DNA of 38,245 nucleotides from a virus, in the IMG/VR virus record IMGVR_UViG_3300027980_000020, positions 1-38,245 of that record, one strand, 5' to 3'. Positions 1-6,531 of this stretch are shown in pieces. Within the stretch, counting starts at the first letter, position 1. The number at the start of each line of letters is the position of its first letter. The notes beneath the pieces are model-generated. The model saw only the letters and a list, made by a program, of their open reading frames with translations, did not search any database and was not told the origin of the DNA. Made by a program: the position numbers and the translations under genes.

Positions 1-127
1 AAAAAAAAATATTGTGAAATTTGTAAATGCAAATTCACGCCAAGAAATAAATTACAAGTTTTGTGCGGGAAAACATCCTGCAAAAAGAAAAGGGCCAAGT
101 TGAAGGCAAAAGAGCTTTCAGACAGTG
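1..127. repeat. Terminal direct repeat, left copy
   Basis: Bases 1-127 are identical to bases 38119-38245. The copy starts with nine A residues and ends in CAGACAGTG. The reading frame of a zinc-finger gene continues exactly across the joined ends, so the contig closes into a circle. A length of 127 bp equals a common maximum assembler k-mer, so this is most simply an assembly overlap from a circular or circularly permuted molecule and not a biological terminal repeat. Confidence 0.95.
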
Positions 128-408
128 AATACCCGATGGAGAGGCGGTGTTCTATTTGTAATGAAAAGTTCATTTCAAAGGGACCCAAAAACCATATTTG
201 TAGCAATGAAGATTGCAAATACAAAAACGGGTTGCGTCTTAGAAGAGAGTCTGGTAGACGTAATAAGAACAAGGAGAAGAAAAAGCCGGGACAACACAAC
301 GAACCGGTTATGTGGGATTGGAAAAAATTTGGTGACCCATATAAAGAGATTACAGCCCCATTATCTGGGCTTCCAGGTCGTCACGCTCAGTTCCACCCAA
401 TGTCTTAA
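1..408 (+). CDS. Zinc-finger protein, C-terminal part (gene wraps the contig ends)
   Basis: Bases 1-408 continue, in frame, the gene that starts at 37975. Joined across the circle it encodes about 183 aa. The protein has three cysteine clusters with a similar layout: two Cys, a basic loop, then two more Cys or Cys/His. They begin near residues 6, 53 and 97. Two of them show a clear C-x2-C start (CEIC and CSIC). This suggests three tandem zinc-binding modules, probably for nucleic acid or protein contact. The tail is Lys/Arg-rich and then ends in an uncharged stretch. The enzyme class is unknown. It is the last gene of a stop/start-coupled run beginning at 37402. An isolated start at 61 would be an artefact of the cut. 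Confidence 0.85.
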   Translation, partial: KKKYCEICKCKFTPRNKLQVLCGKTSCKKKRAKLKAKELSDSEYPMERRCSICNEKFISKGPKNHICSNEDCKYKNGLRLRRESGRRNKNKEKKKPGQHNEPVMWDWKKFGDPYKEITAPLSGLPGRHAQFHPMS

Positions 409-461
409 AACTAGGAGTAGCCTGCGAGGCTATCAATCAGCAAAATCAAGAGGATACAGAT

Positions 462-644
462 ATGAAACCTAAGCACACTGAAAAAGACTCTCGTGGACAC
501 CTGATCGTTGCTTGCTGTGAATGTCAGCGTGGCGGCAATGGCGACCAATCCTGCTCGGCTGGAATGGATTCAAAACGATGGGACTATAAGTCCTGTTTCT
601 GCGGCCAGCTCCTCGACAAGTACGACGCCAACAAGGTGCAGTAA
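462..644 (+). CDS. Small cysteine-rich protein (60 aa)
   Basis: A 60-aa protein with AGAGGA upstream of its ATG. It contains six cysteines, in the patterns CCEC, a lone Cys about ten residues later, and CFCG near residue 46. This is consistent with a small zinc-binding fold. It has no membrane segment. It is one of many Cys-rich mini-proteins in this early-type operon, and I do not recognise a family. A longer reading frame over 508-738 on the same strand lacks a ribosome binding site and is treated as a shadow. Confidence 0.7.
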   Translation: MKPKHTEKDSRGHLIVACCECQRGGNGDQSCSAGMDSKRWDYKSCFCGQLLDKYDANKVQ

Positions 645-849
645 CAAATTTACAGACGCGGCGGCGCGGAAAGCAGACACGCAGTGGATCGGTAGCTCAC
701 GACCATACCTGAAAAATGTGAGGGCTTGCGATAATTAGGTGGATTCCCCCAAGCAAGCATGGACCACCATGAGAGAAAGGCATTGTCCGCCTTTGAGGAT
801 AGCCGGAGTAGCGACCGGCCCGCGTCAACAAATTAAAGGTAGGCAGACG

Positions 850-1029
850 ATGAGTAAAATTCACTACGAAATTCCAGCCATCGACGACAGGTTTATCCGC
901 GTTGCTTGCCGGAGCCGCGAGTTCCAGAAGTACACGAAAGACCTTGGACGTGTGACATGTGCGAGGTGCCTCAAGACGGAAGTTTTCCGCGAGGCGTGGG
1001 CTAAAATGAAAGCGAAGAGTGGAGCCTAG
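850..1029 (+). CDS. Small basic hypothetical protein (59 aa)
   Basis: A 59-aa protein starting at an ATG after AAAGGTAGGCAG. It carries one CARC cysteine pair near residue 40 and a basic C-terminus. The open frame extends upstream to a GTG at 739, but that start has no Shine-Dalgarno sequence, so the ATG is preferred. The stop lies 2 nt before the next start, which implies co-translation. The 205 bp upstream (645-849) show no convincing gene. Function unknown. Confidence 0.65.
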   Translation: MSKIHYEIPAIDDRFIRVACRSREFQKYTKDLGRVTCARCLKTEVFREAWAKMKAKSGA

Positions 1030-1031
1030 AT

Positions 1032-1577
1032 ATGAGCGATCAAAATTGCATCTACTGCGGAGAGTTAGTCAACTACTCGAGCGAACCGGAGTTCGGTGAA
1101 ACTGGCGATAAAACGCCAAACGGCCCCGCTCATCATCGGTGCATTGCCAAGGCGCGGATCGAAGAACTTGAAGCCGAAGTCAAACATTTCAGGACAAAGG
1201 CCACAAGGTTTGAAGCTGAGAACGCCGCATTGCGTGATGATGCTTGCAAGCTGTTCGTCAAGCAAATGAAGGCAGACGGAGACGGCTTTCGCTTTGTGTT
1301 CGATAGCAATCCCGCTCTCCGCGCAATGTCTGAATGGGCTGTAGGTTTTCTCGCCGCCAATGACGCCCCAAATTTCATAGCAACAGAGTTAAGAGGTGGG
1401 CCATTCCCTGTCTCCATTTCATTTGAACGCATGGATGGAGAGGACACCCCCGCCGCCAAGCTGACCCGCTTGGATAACGCTCTGCGCTCTGTTCGTGAGC
1501 AACTTATCGAAACGGGTCTTGAACCCGGGACGCGAGTGGTTCGCACTATTGATGAAGCAACAAAGATTGGAGGGTAG
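1032..1577 (+). CDS. Zinc-ribbon plus coiled-coil protein (181 aa)
   Basis: A 181-aa protein. Residues 6-9 form a CIYC knuckle, followed by HHRC near residue 37, giving a plausible N-terminal zinc-binding module. Residues about 40-75 are a charged heptad-like helix (EELEAEVKHFRTKATRFEAE) that probably forms a coiled coil. The C-terminal half is mixed alpha/beta and unrecognised. GGAG lies 8-10 nt before the ATG. The gene lies between a small protein and the ASCH-like gene in the same operon. Early phage proteins of this design often bind host proteins or nucleic acid, but no specific role can be claimed. Confidence 0.75.
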   Translation: MSDQNCIYCGELVNYSSEPEFGETGDKTPNGPAHHRCIAKARIEELEAEVKHFRTKATRFEAENAALRDDACKLFVKQMKADGDGFRFVFDSNPALRAMSEWAVGFLAANDAPNFIATELRGGPFPVSISFERMDGEDTPAAKLTRLDNALRSVREQLIETGLEPGTRVVRTIDEATKIGG

Positions 1578-1581
1578 GTTT

Positions 1582-2229
1582 ATGAAAGTAGGTTGCATGC
1601 CTTTTACTGCCCGACTTGTGCGCTCCATCTTGGAAGGCCGCAAGACGCAGACACGCCGAGTCATACCTACGCGGCTGACTTGTAATGCCGACATCGACAA
1701 GAACGACCCAACGTATTTCTTTGTCGAAGATCAGTACGGAGATTGGGAACCCGGCGAAGTGTACGCGCCTTATCAGGCTGGTGATATCCTTTGGATCCGT
1801 GAACCGGGACGTGTTGTTGATTTCAACTATTTCCCCTTACGTGTGGACGTTGAATACAACGCAGACCGTGACTTTCAAACGGTTCTCATGCCTGAACGCC
1901 TTCAGAAAGAAGATGGACTCGCGGGATTACCCCGGTGGGCATCGGAAACGAGGGGCATCCCTAACGGCATTTTTAAAGAAGCTGCTCGACTCTTCGTCAA
2001 GATCGTCAATGTTCGTGTCGAGCGCGTGGCCTGTATTTCCGAAGCGGATGCTCTCGCCGAGGGCATGGACACGCAAGACGAAGACAGGTTGCTCCCTACC
2101 CCAGTCGAACAATTCCAATACCTGTGGAACGACCTCGCGAAGAAAGGCTCCGAATGGTCCGACAACCCATGGGTGTGGGTCTACGAGTTCGAGCGCACCG
2201 ACAAGCCCGCCGATTGGCCGGAAAATTGA
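1582..2229 (+). CDS. ASCH/PUA-like phage protein
   Basis: A 215-aa protein of the phage family that opens with a 'MPFTARLVRSILEGRKTQT' type segment. It has GDILWIRE in the middle, an EAARLFVKIVNVRVERV segment, and a C-terminal NPWVWVYEFER strand. These are hallmarks of ASCH-like (PUA-superfamily) proteins, which are thought to bind RNA or modified nucleotides. No activity is established for the phage group. The start is the ATG 8 nt after GGAGG. An in-frame GTG further upstream (1495) lies inside the previous gene. It is followed by DUF4326 and PAPS-reductase-family genes, a combination that suggests nucleotide or nucleobase chemistry. Confidence 0.85.
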   Translation: MKVGCMPFTARLVRSILEGRKTQTRRVIPTRLTCNADIDKNDPTYFFVEDQYGDWEPGEVYAPYQAGDILWIREPGRVVDFNYFPLRVDVEYNADRDFQTVLMPERLQKEDGLAGLPRWASETRGIPNGIFKEAARLFVKIVNVRVERVACISEADALAEGMDTQDEDRLLPTPVEQFQYLWNDLAKKGSEWSDNPWVWVYEFERTDKPADWPEN

Positions 2230-2251
2230 TAGTAGTCTTGGAGGAATAATC

Positions 2252-2590
2252 ATGATCGAGATTTGCAATATCAGAAATGGACACCCGACAGAGGCATACG
2301 ATTTTTACATTGATCGTCGCTCACCAGTTGGCAATCCGTTCCCCATGAAGAAAGAGGCGCAACGCGACATTGTGTGTGACGCCTACGAGGAACACTTCGC
2401 CAGAATGGTCAAGCTCGGCAACCATGAATTTGTCGGCTACCTGACCACCATGAGCAAAGCCCTTGAGATTCACGGCAAGGTACGCCTGTTTTGCTGGTGC
2501 GCCCCCAAGCGTTGCCATGGCGAAATGATCAAGCAGTATCTTGAGTCAAATACGCCGTCTCATTCAAAAGAAGTGGGCAACAATGAGTAA
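2252..2590 (+). CDS. DUF4326 domain protein
   Basis: A 112-aa protein with the DUF4326 signature: an N-terminal NIRNGHPTEAYDFYIDR segment, then RSPVGNPFPMK, and a C-terminal LFCWCAPKRCHGEMIKQYLE with clustered Cys and His. The family is common in phages and plasmids and its chemistry is unknown. The Cys-His cluster could bind a metal or be catalytic. GGAGGAATAATC precedes the ATG. Its last 8 bp overlap the start of the PAPS-reductase-like gene, so the two are probably translated together. Confidence 0.88.
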   Translation: MIEICNIRNGHPTEAYDFYIDRRSPVGNPFPMKKEAQRDIVCDAYEEHFARMVKLGNHEFVGYLTTMSKALEIHGKVRLFCWCAPKRCHGEMIKQYLESNTPSHSKEVGNNE

Positions 2591-3347
2591 AACGCACGTA
2601 GTTATGTTTTCAGGGGGTAAGGATTCCCTCGCTCAACTCATCGTCATGATGCAGCGCAAAGAGCCTATCCACTCTGTTGTGAATGTTGATGTGGGGTGGG
2701 AGTTCCCGTGGATGTACGACCATATAAACAAGGTTGCTGCCATGTTGGAAAGCAAGGGGATCAAGTTCGTCCGCTTCAATATCGCTGACAAGATTCGATA
2801 CCTCATGTTTAAGCATGCCGTTTTTGGGCGTGACGAGCCATACAAAGGCAAGCTGCGTTACTTCGGCAAAGGATGGCCCGGCCCCGGTCGCCGCTGGTGT
2901 ACCCGCGAGAAAAACGAACTCAAGGACAAGTACATCAAATCCATTGATGGGGCTGTGTCCTGCATCGGCTTTGCCGCCGACGAAGCGCACCGCGCCGAAT
3001 CGAAGAACCTAAAAAAGCAGCCCTATGATGTGCGGTTCCCGCTCATTGAGGAGGGATTAACCGAAGTCGACGCCCTCGCGCTCTGTCGTGAGCATGGATA
3101 CTACCCCAAAGGCGGCTCCCCTTACGATCACTTCCGGCGGGTGTCCTGCTTTTGCTGCCCACTCCAACCGATCGAAGAATTGCGGGCCTTGCGCGTCAAC
3201 TATCCCAACGAATGGGCGATAATGCTCAAGTGGGACAAGCTCATGCCGAGCATCAATAAGCCTTTCAAGGCCGGGGAAACCGTCCATGATCTGGACGCAC
3301 GTTTTGAGTACGAAGCAAGCATGATGGGGCATTGCCATGTGGCGTAA
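2583..3347 (+). CDS. PAPS reductase / adenine nucleotide alpha-hydrolase family protein
   Basis: A 254-aa protein with a perfect PP-loop SGGKDS at residues 10-15, which binds the pyrophosphate of ATP or PAPS. Also visible are a GRRWCTREKNELK segment near residues 101-113 and a Cys-rich RRVSCFCCPLQP segment near 185-196 that may carry a metal or thiol centre. Family members reduce PAPS or activate sulfur or bases for modification (DndC is one relative). The phage members are mostly uncharacterised. The ATG at 2583 begins the PP-loop domain; the upstream in-frame extension lies within DUF4326. The substrate is unknown. Confidence 0.88.
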   Translation: MSKTHVVMFSGGKDSLAQLIVMMQRKEPIHSVVNVDVGWEFPWMYDHINKVAAMLESKGIKFVRFNIADKIRYLMFKHAVFGRDEPYKGKLRYFGKGWPGPGRRWCTREKNELKDKYIKSIDGAVSCIGFAADEAHRAESKNLKKQPYDVRFPLIEEGLTEVDALALCREHGYYPKGGSPYDHFRRVSCFCCPLQPIEELRALRVNYPNEWAIMLKWDKLMPSINKPFKAGETVHDLDARFEYEASMMGHCHVA

Positions 3348-3456
3348 GATCAAAGATTTTTTCATCCGTAACCTTTGGAACGGGTGCCACGGCTGCAAGC
3401 ATAGCGTTGACAACAAGCGCGGCCCTAATTGTTCCGCATGGTGCGGGTTTATCTAA
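3337..3456 (+). CDS. 39-aa cysteine knuckle protein
   Basis: A short gene of 39 aa that overlaps the end of the PAPS-reductase-like gene by 11 bp. GGGG lies 8 nt upstream of the ATG. The N-terminus is basic (MWRKIKDFF), followed by NGCHGCKHS and later NCSAWCGF. Two CxxC-type pairs about 11 residues apart suggest a single zinc knuckle. The layout resembles the N-terminus of the next gene (CHKC), so the two may be related. Function unknown. Confidence 0.6.
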   Translation: MWRKIKDFFIRNLWNGCHGCKHSVDNKRGPNCSAWCGFI

Positions 3457-3478
3457 ACTGTTCAGCAGGACTATGAAC

Positions 3479-3760
3479 ATGAAGAAAAAAGCACACCCCC
3501 GCTCTTGCCACAAGTGCCGTTATCTCGGTTCAGAGAGTGACGGGAACTATCCTGAGTTCGCGCAGAGTTGGCCGTCTTGCAACAAGGTGGAAAGCTACCA
3601 ATATCTCAGGTCGTTTCCATTCAAAAAGCGGATGCCGTGTTTTCGCAATCGACTGCGCATGTACTACGGACGTACCGGATGGTTTGAAGGCGGCGTGTAC
3701 ACGGGCCGGGACAACCAGGACAAGGGAAATAAGTGCATCCGTGGGTTGATCCACGAATAA
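3479..3760 (+). CDS. Small basic zinc-knuckle protein (93 aa)
   Basis: A 93-aa basic protein with CHKCRYLG at its N-terminus, then single cysteines near residues 33, 53 and 86. It is Tyr/Arg-rich in the middle. The chosen ATG (3479) lies 8 nt after AGGA; an ATG six bases earlier sits too close to the same site. It is part of the early run of Cys-rich mini-proteins. I do not recognise a family. Its stop codon begins a repeated 30-nt intergenic leader that also precedes genes at 4033 and 5889. Confidence 0.7.
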   Translation: MKKKAHPRSCHKCRYLGSESDGNYPEFAQSWPSCNKVESYQYLRSFPFKKRMPCFRNRLRMYYGRTGWFEGGVYTGRDNQDKGNKCIRGLIHE

Positions 3761-3789
3761 CCACTAATCCGCAATGAGGTGATGAAATG
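3758..3789 (+). repeat. Repeated intergenic leader, copy 1
   Basis: From a TAA stop to the next ATG the sequence reads TAACCACTAAT, a short variable part, then TGAGGTGATGAA before the start. Copies at 4003-4035 and 5862-5891 share both the TAACC(A/G)C opening and the GAGGTG core at the same spacing. The core is a strong Shine-Dalgarno sequence, but the similarity extends to the stop codon. This suggests duplication of a leader cassette, or a shared translation or processing signal. Confidence 0.7.
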
Positions 3790-4005
3790 AAAGGGATCAT
3801 GAGTGAAATTCTGGAGGCCACCGCCACGGGCGGTTCCGACAGTAGCTCGACGGCTGTTTATCTCGGCCACGTCCAGCACCTTGCTTTGATTGAAGCGCTG
3901 GCTAGAGGAGAAGACGATCATGTCTCAAAAGTCGATGATGCGTGTTTCTTCGATGGGATCGAAATAATCCCTGTCGAAAAAGACAATTATCTCCGAGTCA
4001 TTTAA
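3787..4005 (+). CDS. Small hypothetical protein (72 aa)
   Basis: A 72-aa acidic protein with no recognised domain. A Ser/Thr/Gly-rich stretch lies at residues 12-22, a predicted helix follows, and the C-terminus looks like beta strand (IEIIPVEKDNYLRV). Translation is well supported by GAGGTGATGAA directly before the ATG. It lies between two copies of the intergenic leader, so it looks like one module in a series of interchangeable early genes. Function unknown. Confidence 0.7.
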   Translation: MKGIMSEILEATATGGSDSSSTAVYLGHVQHLALIEALARGEDDHVSKVDDACFFDGIEIIPVEKDNYLRVI

Positions 4006-4035
4006 CCGCTTATTTGTAATGAGGTGATGAAGATG
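4003..4035 (+). repeat. Repeated intergenic leader, copy 2
   Basis: TAACCGCTTAT, a variable spacer, then AATGAGGTGATGAAG before the ATG. This is the closest match to copy 1 (3758-3789), differing by a few substitutions and one inserted G before the start codon. Confidence 0.7.
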
Positions 4036-4263
4036 GAATTAAGCGAATCTCAAAAGAAAAAGATGCGCCACGCATGTGGCGACAAGCCACAATCGGAGGC
4101 CCACCGGAACTATTACAACAGCTCCACCCCCGACCCTGATTGGGAAGAGTTGGTGGCGGCTGATCTGGCTATTAAATTCGACCGAGGAGAAGACTTAGGC
4201 GGGTTGTACTACCACCTGACCAATCCCGGATTTGAGGCCATAGCTCCTCTCCTGGGCAAATAG
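4033..4263 (+). CDS. Small hypothetical protein (76 aa)
   Basis: A 76-aa hydrophilic protein that begins with a Lys-rich helix (ESQKKKMRHACG). It then has an acidic middle and ends in a helical GFEAIAPLLGK. The ATG at 4033 is chosen by analogy with the identical GAGGTGATGAA leader of the previous gene; ATG 4027 and GTG 4024 fall inside that Shine-Dalgarno region. There are no membrane segments and no recognised domain. Function unknown. Confidence 0.65.
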   Translation: MELSESQKKKMRHACGDKPQSEAHRNYYNSSTPDPDWEELVAADLAIKFDRGEDLGGLYYHLTNPGFEAIAPLLGK

Positions 4264-4294
4264 CCCACTCACTCAGCATACCACGAGGTGGAAC

Positions 4295-4570
4295 ATGAAA
4301 GAAATAAACTGCAAATACGTTGGTGTGGATTGGGACCGTGGAGTCCTGACCTGCAATGTAAGACCGGAGTGGGACGGCGCTTACTGGGTGACACGCGAGG
4401 GCTGTTCGCTCGGTTTGCTGGACCGCCAGCCGCAAGGCACGAAACGCGGCCAGCTTTTTAAATTCGTCAAGATGCCCATGGAGCTTGATAACGGCCCAGT
4501 TGATGAGAATTGGGTTGGGTTCAGCGGCTGTTATTGGGAGTTGATCGAGGATTGCTCCTCTGAAATCTAA
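4295..4570 (+). CDS. Hypothetical early protein (91 aa)
   Basis: A 91-aa acidic protein with Trp-rich strands (VGVDWDRG, PEWDGAYWVT, NWVGFSGCYWELIED), probably a small beta-rich fold. GAGGTGGAAC precedes the ATG. It has four cysteines but no CxxC pair, so zinc binding is unlikely. It lies between the small early genes and the HNH nuclease on the same strand. No family recognised. Confidence 0.7.
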   Translation: MKEINCKYVGVDWDRGVLTCNVRPEWDGAYWVTREGCSLGLLDRQPQGTKRGQLFKFVKMPMELDNGPVDENWVGFSGCYWELIEDCSSEI

Positions 4571-4589
4571 ACGTACATGAGAAAACACG

Positions 4590-4991
4590 ATGACACGTAA
4601 AGAAGAACGAGAGTTCCTTTTCAATAAGACTAATGGCCGATGTGCCTATTGCGGTTGTGAATTACCGAAGCGATGGCATGCCGACCACATGGAACCCGTG
4701 GTACGAAAGTTGGTTTTTCATAATGACGGATCGGTCACTTCATCCAGTGACATGTGGTACCCGGAAAACGATACCATTGAGAACAAGGTGGCGTCTTGTC
4801 CGTCATGCAACATCAAGAAGGGCAATAGCTGCGTTGAAGGCTTTAGAAATGAAATAGCCTCACGACTTGAAATGCTGAATCAATATGCCCCTTACAAACT
4901 CGCCAAGAAATTCGGACAGGTCAAAGAAACACCCGATCCGGTGGTGTTCTACTTCGAGAAAATAACCACTGATACAACCAAGGAAGGCTGA
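4590..4991 (+). CDS. HNH endonuclease
   Basis: A 133-aa protein with a full HNH/McrA-type core. A first zinc pair lies at Cys18 and Cys21, the Asp-His motif is at residues 32-33 (WHADHMEP), Asn65 follows, and a second zinc pair lies at Cys70 and Cys73 (CPSCN). This beta-beta-alpha-metal fold nicks or cuts DNA. It is not next to the terminase, so it is more likely a stand-alone (homing-like or host-attacking) nuclease than the packaging-associated HNH. It has an intact length for a minimal HNH protein and no obvious DNA-binding extension. Confidence 0.9.
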   Translation: MTRKEEREFLFNKTNGRCAYCGCELPKRWHADHMEPVVRKLVFHNDGSVTSSSDMWYPENDTIENKVASCPSCNIKKGNSCVEGFRNEIASRLEMLNQYAPYKLAKKFGQVKETPDPVVFYFEKITTDTTKEG

Positions 4992-4992
4992 A

Positions 4993-5280
4993 ATGGCTCT
5001 CGGAGCTTTTGACCACTGCCGAAACTGTTTGTTTTGGGACCATGAGAATCAGGAAATACGATTCGTCGAGGCTGCCCAAGAGGACCGCAATTGCGCCCAG
5101 TGCAGCCATTGGAAAGATTGGTCCTCTGAAAAGGGCTGGTGCATCCACCATGAACGCCGCAATCCGATTGATACGAGCGACCCGGCTGTGCAGGTCGACA
5201 TCATCATTGAGCGCGAGATGCGTAAGGCCGCTTTGAATAAATCTGACTATATGAACAAGGACGGTGAACAGAATGTCTGA
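4993..5280 (+). CDS. Cysteine-rich early protein (95 aa)
   Basis: A 95-aa protein that starts 1 nt after the HNH stop. It contains CRNCLFWD near residue 10, CAQCSHWKDW near 36 and WCIHHERR near 52, a Cys/His set able to form one or two zinc sites. The C-terminal 35 residues look like an amphipathic helix. The final 8 bp overlap the next gene. No family recognised. Translational coupling to the nuclease gene is likely from the spacing. Confidence 0.75.
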   Translation: MALGAFDHCRNCLFWDHENQEIRFVEAAQEDRNCAQCSHWKDWSSEKGWCIHHERRNPIDTSDPAVQVDIIIEREMRKAALNKSDYMNKDGEQNV

Positions 5281-5479
5281 AATAAAGCAATGCGATGGAT
5301 GCGGAAAGCATAGTCCGGACGAAAAAGGGCTGCACGTTGCTAACAATTGGTATCACATTGAATACTCGTATCGGGGGCACTTTGGGATGAACCATGAGAA
5401 AAAAGATTTGTGCATAGCCTGTTTCGACAAGGCGCGTAACGCCCTGAAGTCCACGAATGAAGACGAGGAAGACAAGTGA
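5273..5479 (+). CDS. Small zinc-ribbon-like protein (68 aa)
   Basis: A 68-aa protein with CDGCGKHS at its start and CIACFDKAR near residue 50. Two CxxC pairs about 40 residues apart form a convincing zinc ribbon. The ATG lies inside the end of the previous gene, and its own TGA overlaps the next ATG (TGATG), so the three genes form a coupled set. The tail is acidic. Function unknown. Confidence 0.75.
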   Translation: MSEIKQCDGCGKHSPDEKGLHVANNWYHIEYSYRGHFGMNHEKKDLCIACFDKARNALKSTNEDEEDK

Positions 5480-5745
5480 TGTGGAGCCCTCTTGAAATAA
5501 AAATTCTCATGCACTCATACGGATGCCGCGCACCGTTTCCTGAGATGGGTCTAGAGGTCGTGGCAAACGCGCATGAGAAACTGGAAATGAATGATTTAAT
5601 CCTTTGCGAAGATAGAGGCGACAGCAAAATTTACCTGACCACCGAAAGGGGTAGAGCAATGGTTAATTTTATCCTTCGCATGCCAACCCCTGTCGAGGTT
5701 TTCTTGAATCCGCAGACAACTGAAACGTTCAATCCAAACGAATAG
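5479..5745 (+). CDS. Winged-helix-like small protein (88 aa)
   Basis: An 88-aa protein that begins at a TGATG overlap. The sequence reads like a winged helix: an N-terminal helix, a helical AHEKLEMNDLILCEDR segment, and a 'KIYLTTERGRAMVNFI' segment typical of the wing and last helix of small regulators. It ends in a Pro-rich tail. It could bind DNA and regulate phage or host genes, but no target is evident. The fold assignment is by pattern only. Confidence 0.65.
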   Translation: MWSPLEIKILMHSYGCRAPFPEMGLEVVANAHEKLEMNDLILCEDRGDSKIYLTTERGRAMVNFILRMPTPVEVFLNPQTTETFNPNE

Positions 5746-5756
5746 GGAATACCGCC

Positions 5757-5861
5757 ATGTGGACAAATGAATTTGTAGAAGCGCACTGGCGCACGGCTGG
5801 CTTAGTGATCCTTCTCCCCGGCCTTGGGGTTGTGGGCCTTCTGCTCTGGCTGTTCGGATAA
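5757..5861 (+). CDS. Single-pass membrane mini-protein (34 aa)
   Basis: A 34-aa protein. Residues 1-13 are polar (MWTNEFVEAHWRT), followed by one hydrophobic helix of about 20 residues (LVILLPGLGVVGLLLWLF). There is no charged tail. It lies in the early operon, far from the holin, so a lysis role is doubtful. It may alter the host membrane or block superinfection. Upstream there is only GGGAATACCGCC as a ribosome site, so the call is moderate. Confidence 0.55.
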   Translation: MWTNEFVEAHWRTAGLVILLPGLGVVGLLLWLFG

Positions 5862-5891
5862 TAACCACGAATACACTGAGGTGTGACCATG
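5862..5891 (+). repeat. Repeated intergenic leader, copy 3
   Basis: TAACCACGAATACACTGAGGTG then the ATG at 5889, aligned with the copies at 3758 and 4003. This copy is 1-2 nt shorter between the opening and the GAGGTG core. Confidence 0.6.
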
Positions 5892-6053
5892 AAGATATTT
5901 GTCTCAATTGAAGATGTGGCCGACTGCATACACTGCCAAGGTCAACCCAAATACCGGCTTGTTGAAATCAACCTCACGGAAGAGCAGGAAAAGAAACTGC
6001 GTAGGCGCAAGCACGAAAGCTATAGTCAGTGCTACGTCCAAACTGACAAGTAG
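5889..6053 (+). CDS. Small hypothetical protein (54 aa)
   Basis: A 54-aa protein with a CIHC pair at residues 13-16 and a third Cys near residue 48. A strand-like stretch (KYRLVEINLT) leads into a highly charged helix (EEQEKKLRRRKHES). GAGGTGTGACC gives a good ribosome site. It lies downstream of the third intergenic leader. The length is complete, with stop TAG. Function unknown. Confidence 0.65.
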   Translation: MKIFVSIEDVADCIHCQGQPKYRLVEINLTEEQEKKLRRRKHESYSQCYVQTDK

Positions 6054-6063
6054 GAGAGAGGCA

Positions 6064-6315
6064 ATGGTTACCGTGAAAGTCATTGAGTACACCGCCGAAA
6101 ACGATCTGGTTTGCCAGTTCCCAACAGGGACGATGCATCGAGTTGATCCTTTCGTTGGTGAGGTGATCCATCAAACCGAAGAGAACGCCTGCGAAGTTGG
6201 TGAAAGTCTTGTTGGAAAAACGTTTGAGATGGACACCGATTGCTTTTCCCATGGTGCATATCTCCCAGACGTGTTCCGTGAAATATCAACCTACGAACGA
6301 AACGCCCATGAGTAG
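6064..6315 (+). CDS. Small hypothetical protein (83 aa)
   Basis: An 83-aa acidic protein, probably beta-rich (VTVKVIEYTAENDLVCQF, then TGTMHRVDPFVGEVI). It has no CxxC motif. GGAGAGAGGCA lies before the ATG. It is the last well-supported gene of the rightward early operon. The region after it carries a long hairpin and then a short HTH gene. No family recognised. Confidence 0.7.
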   Translation: MVTVKVIEYTAENDLVCQFPTGTMHRVDPFVGEVIHQTEENACEVGESLVGKTFEMDTDCFSHGAYLPDVFREISTYERNAHE

Positions 6316-6394
6316 CAAATTTATCCCCTCCCCATCGGGTTCCCCGGTGCCTTGTCAAAATATGGGCAAGCATCGGGAACCCGGCCTCGCGTGA
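6308..6394 (+). CDS. Doubtful 28-aa ORF over a long hairpin
   Basis: A 28-aa frame overlapping the previous gene by 8 bp, rich in Pro, Ser and Gly. Most of it lies inside the long inverted repeat at 6336-6383. The base composition can be explained by the hairpin rather than by coding constraint, and there is no clear ribosome site. I keep it only as a possibility. Confidence 0.2.
   Translation: MSSKFIPSPSGSPVPCQNMGKHREPGLA
6336..6383 (+). terminator. Long hairpin at the end of the early operon
   Basis: CGGGTTCC at 6336-6343 pairs with GGAACCCG at 6376-6383, CGGTG (6345-6349) with CATCG (6371-6375), and CTTG (6351-6354) with CAAG (6367-6370). That is 17 pairs with two single-C bulges and a 12-nt loop. 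No T-tract follows on either strand, so it is not a classical intrinsic terminator. It lies where the two transcription arms converge and could pause polymerase or protect the 3' end. A second, GC-only hairpin (CCCCGG/CCGGGG) follows at 6486-6503. Confidence 0.55.
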
Positions 6395-6531
6395 GTTGTC
6401 GCCGGGACAATCCCGACAGAAAAAACATAAGCGAAACGAAAACTGAAGTATAGCCCTGAACCGCCGCGCCCTGGCTTTAAACTCCCCCCGGATTGGGCCG
6501 GGGTGCGGCAATAAACCAAATAGGACTGATA

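Noticed and set aside
1133-1546. 137-aa minus-strand ORF
   Set aside because: It is antisense to the 181-aa zinc-ribbon gene, with biased Ser/Arg composition typical of a shadow frame.
6397-6425. Intrinsic terminator at TGTC..GACA hairpin
   Set aside because: The run after it on the plus strand is A, not T, and on the minus strand the T-run precedes the stem, so neither direction fits.
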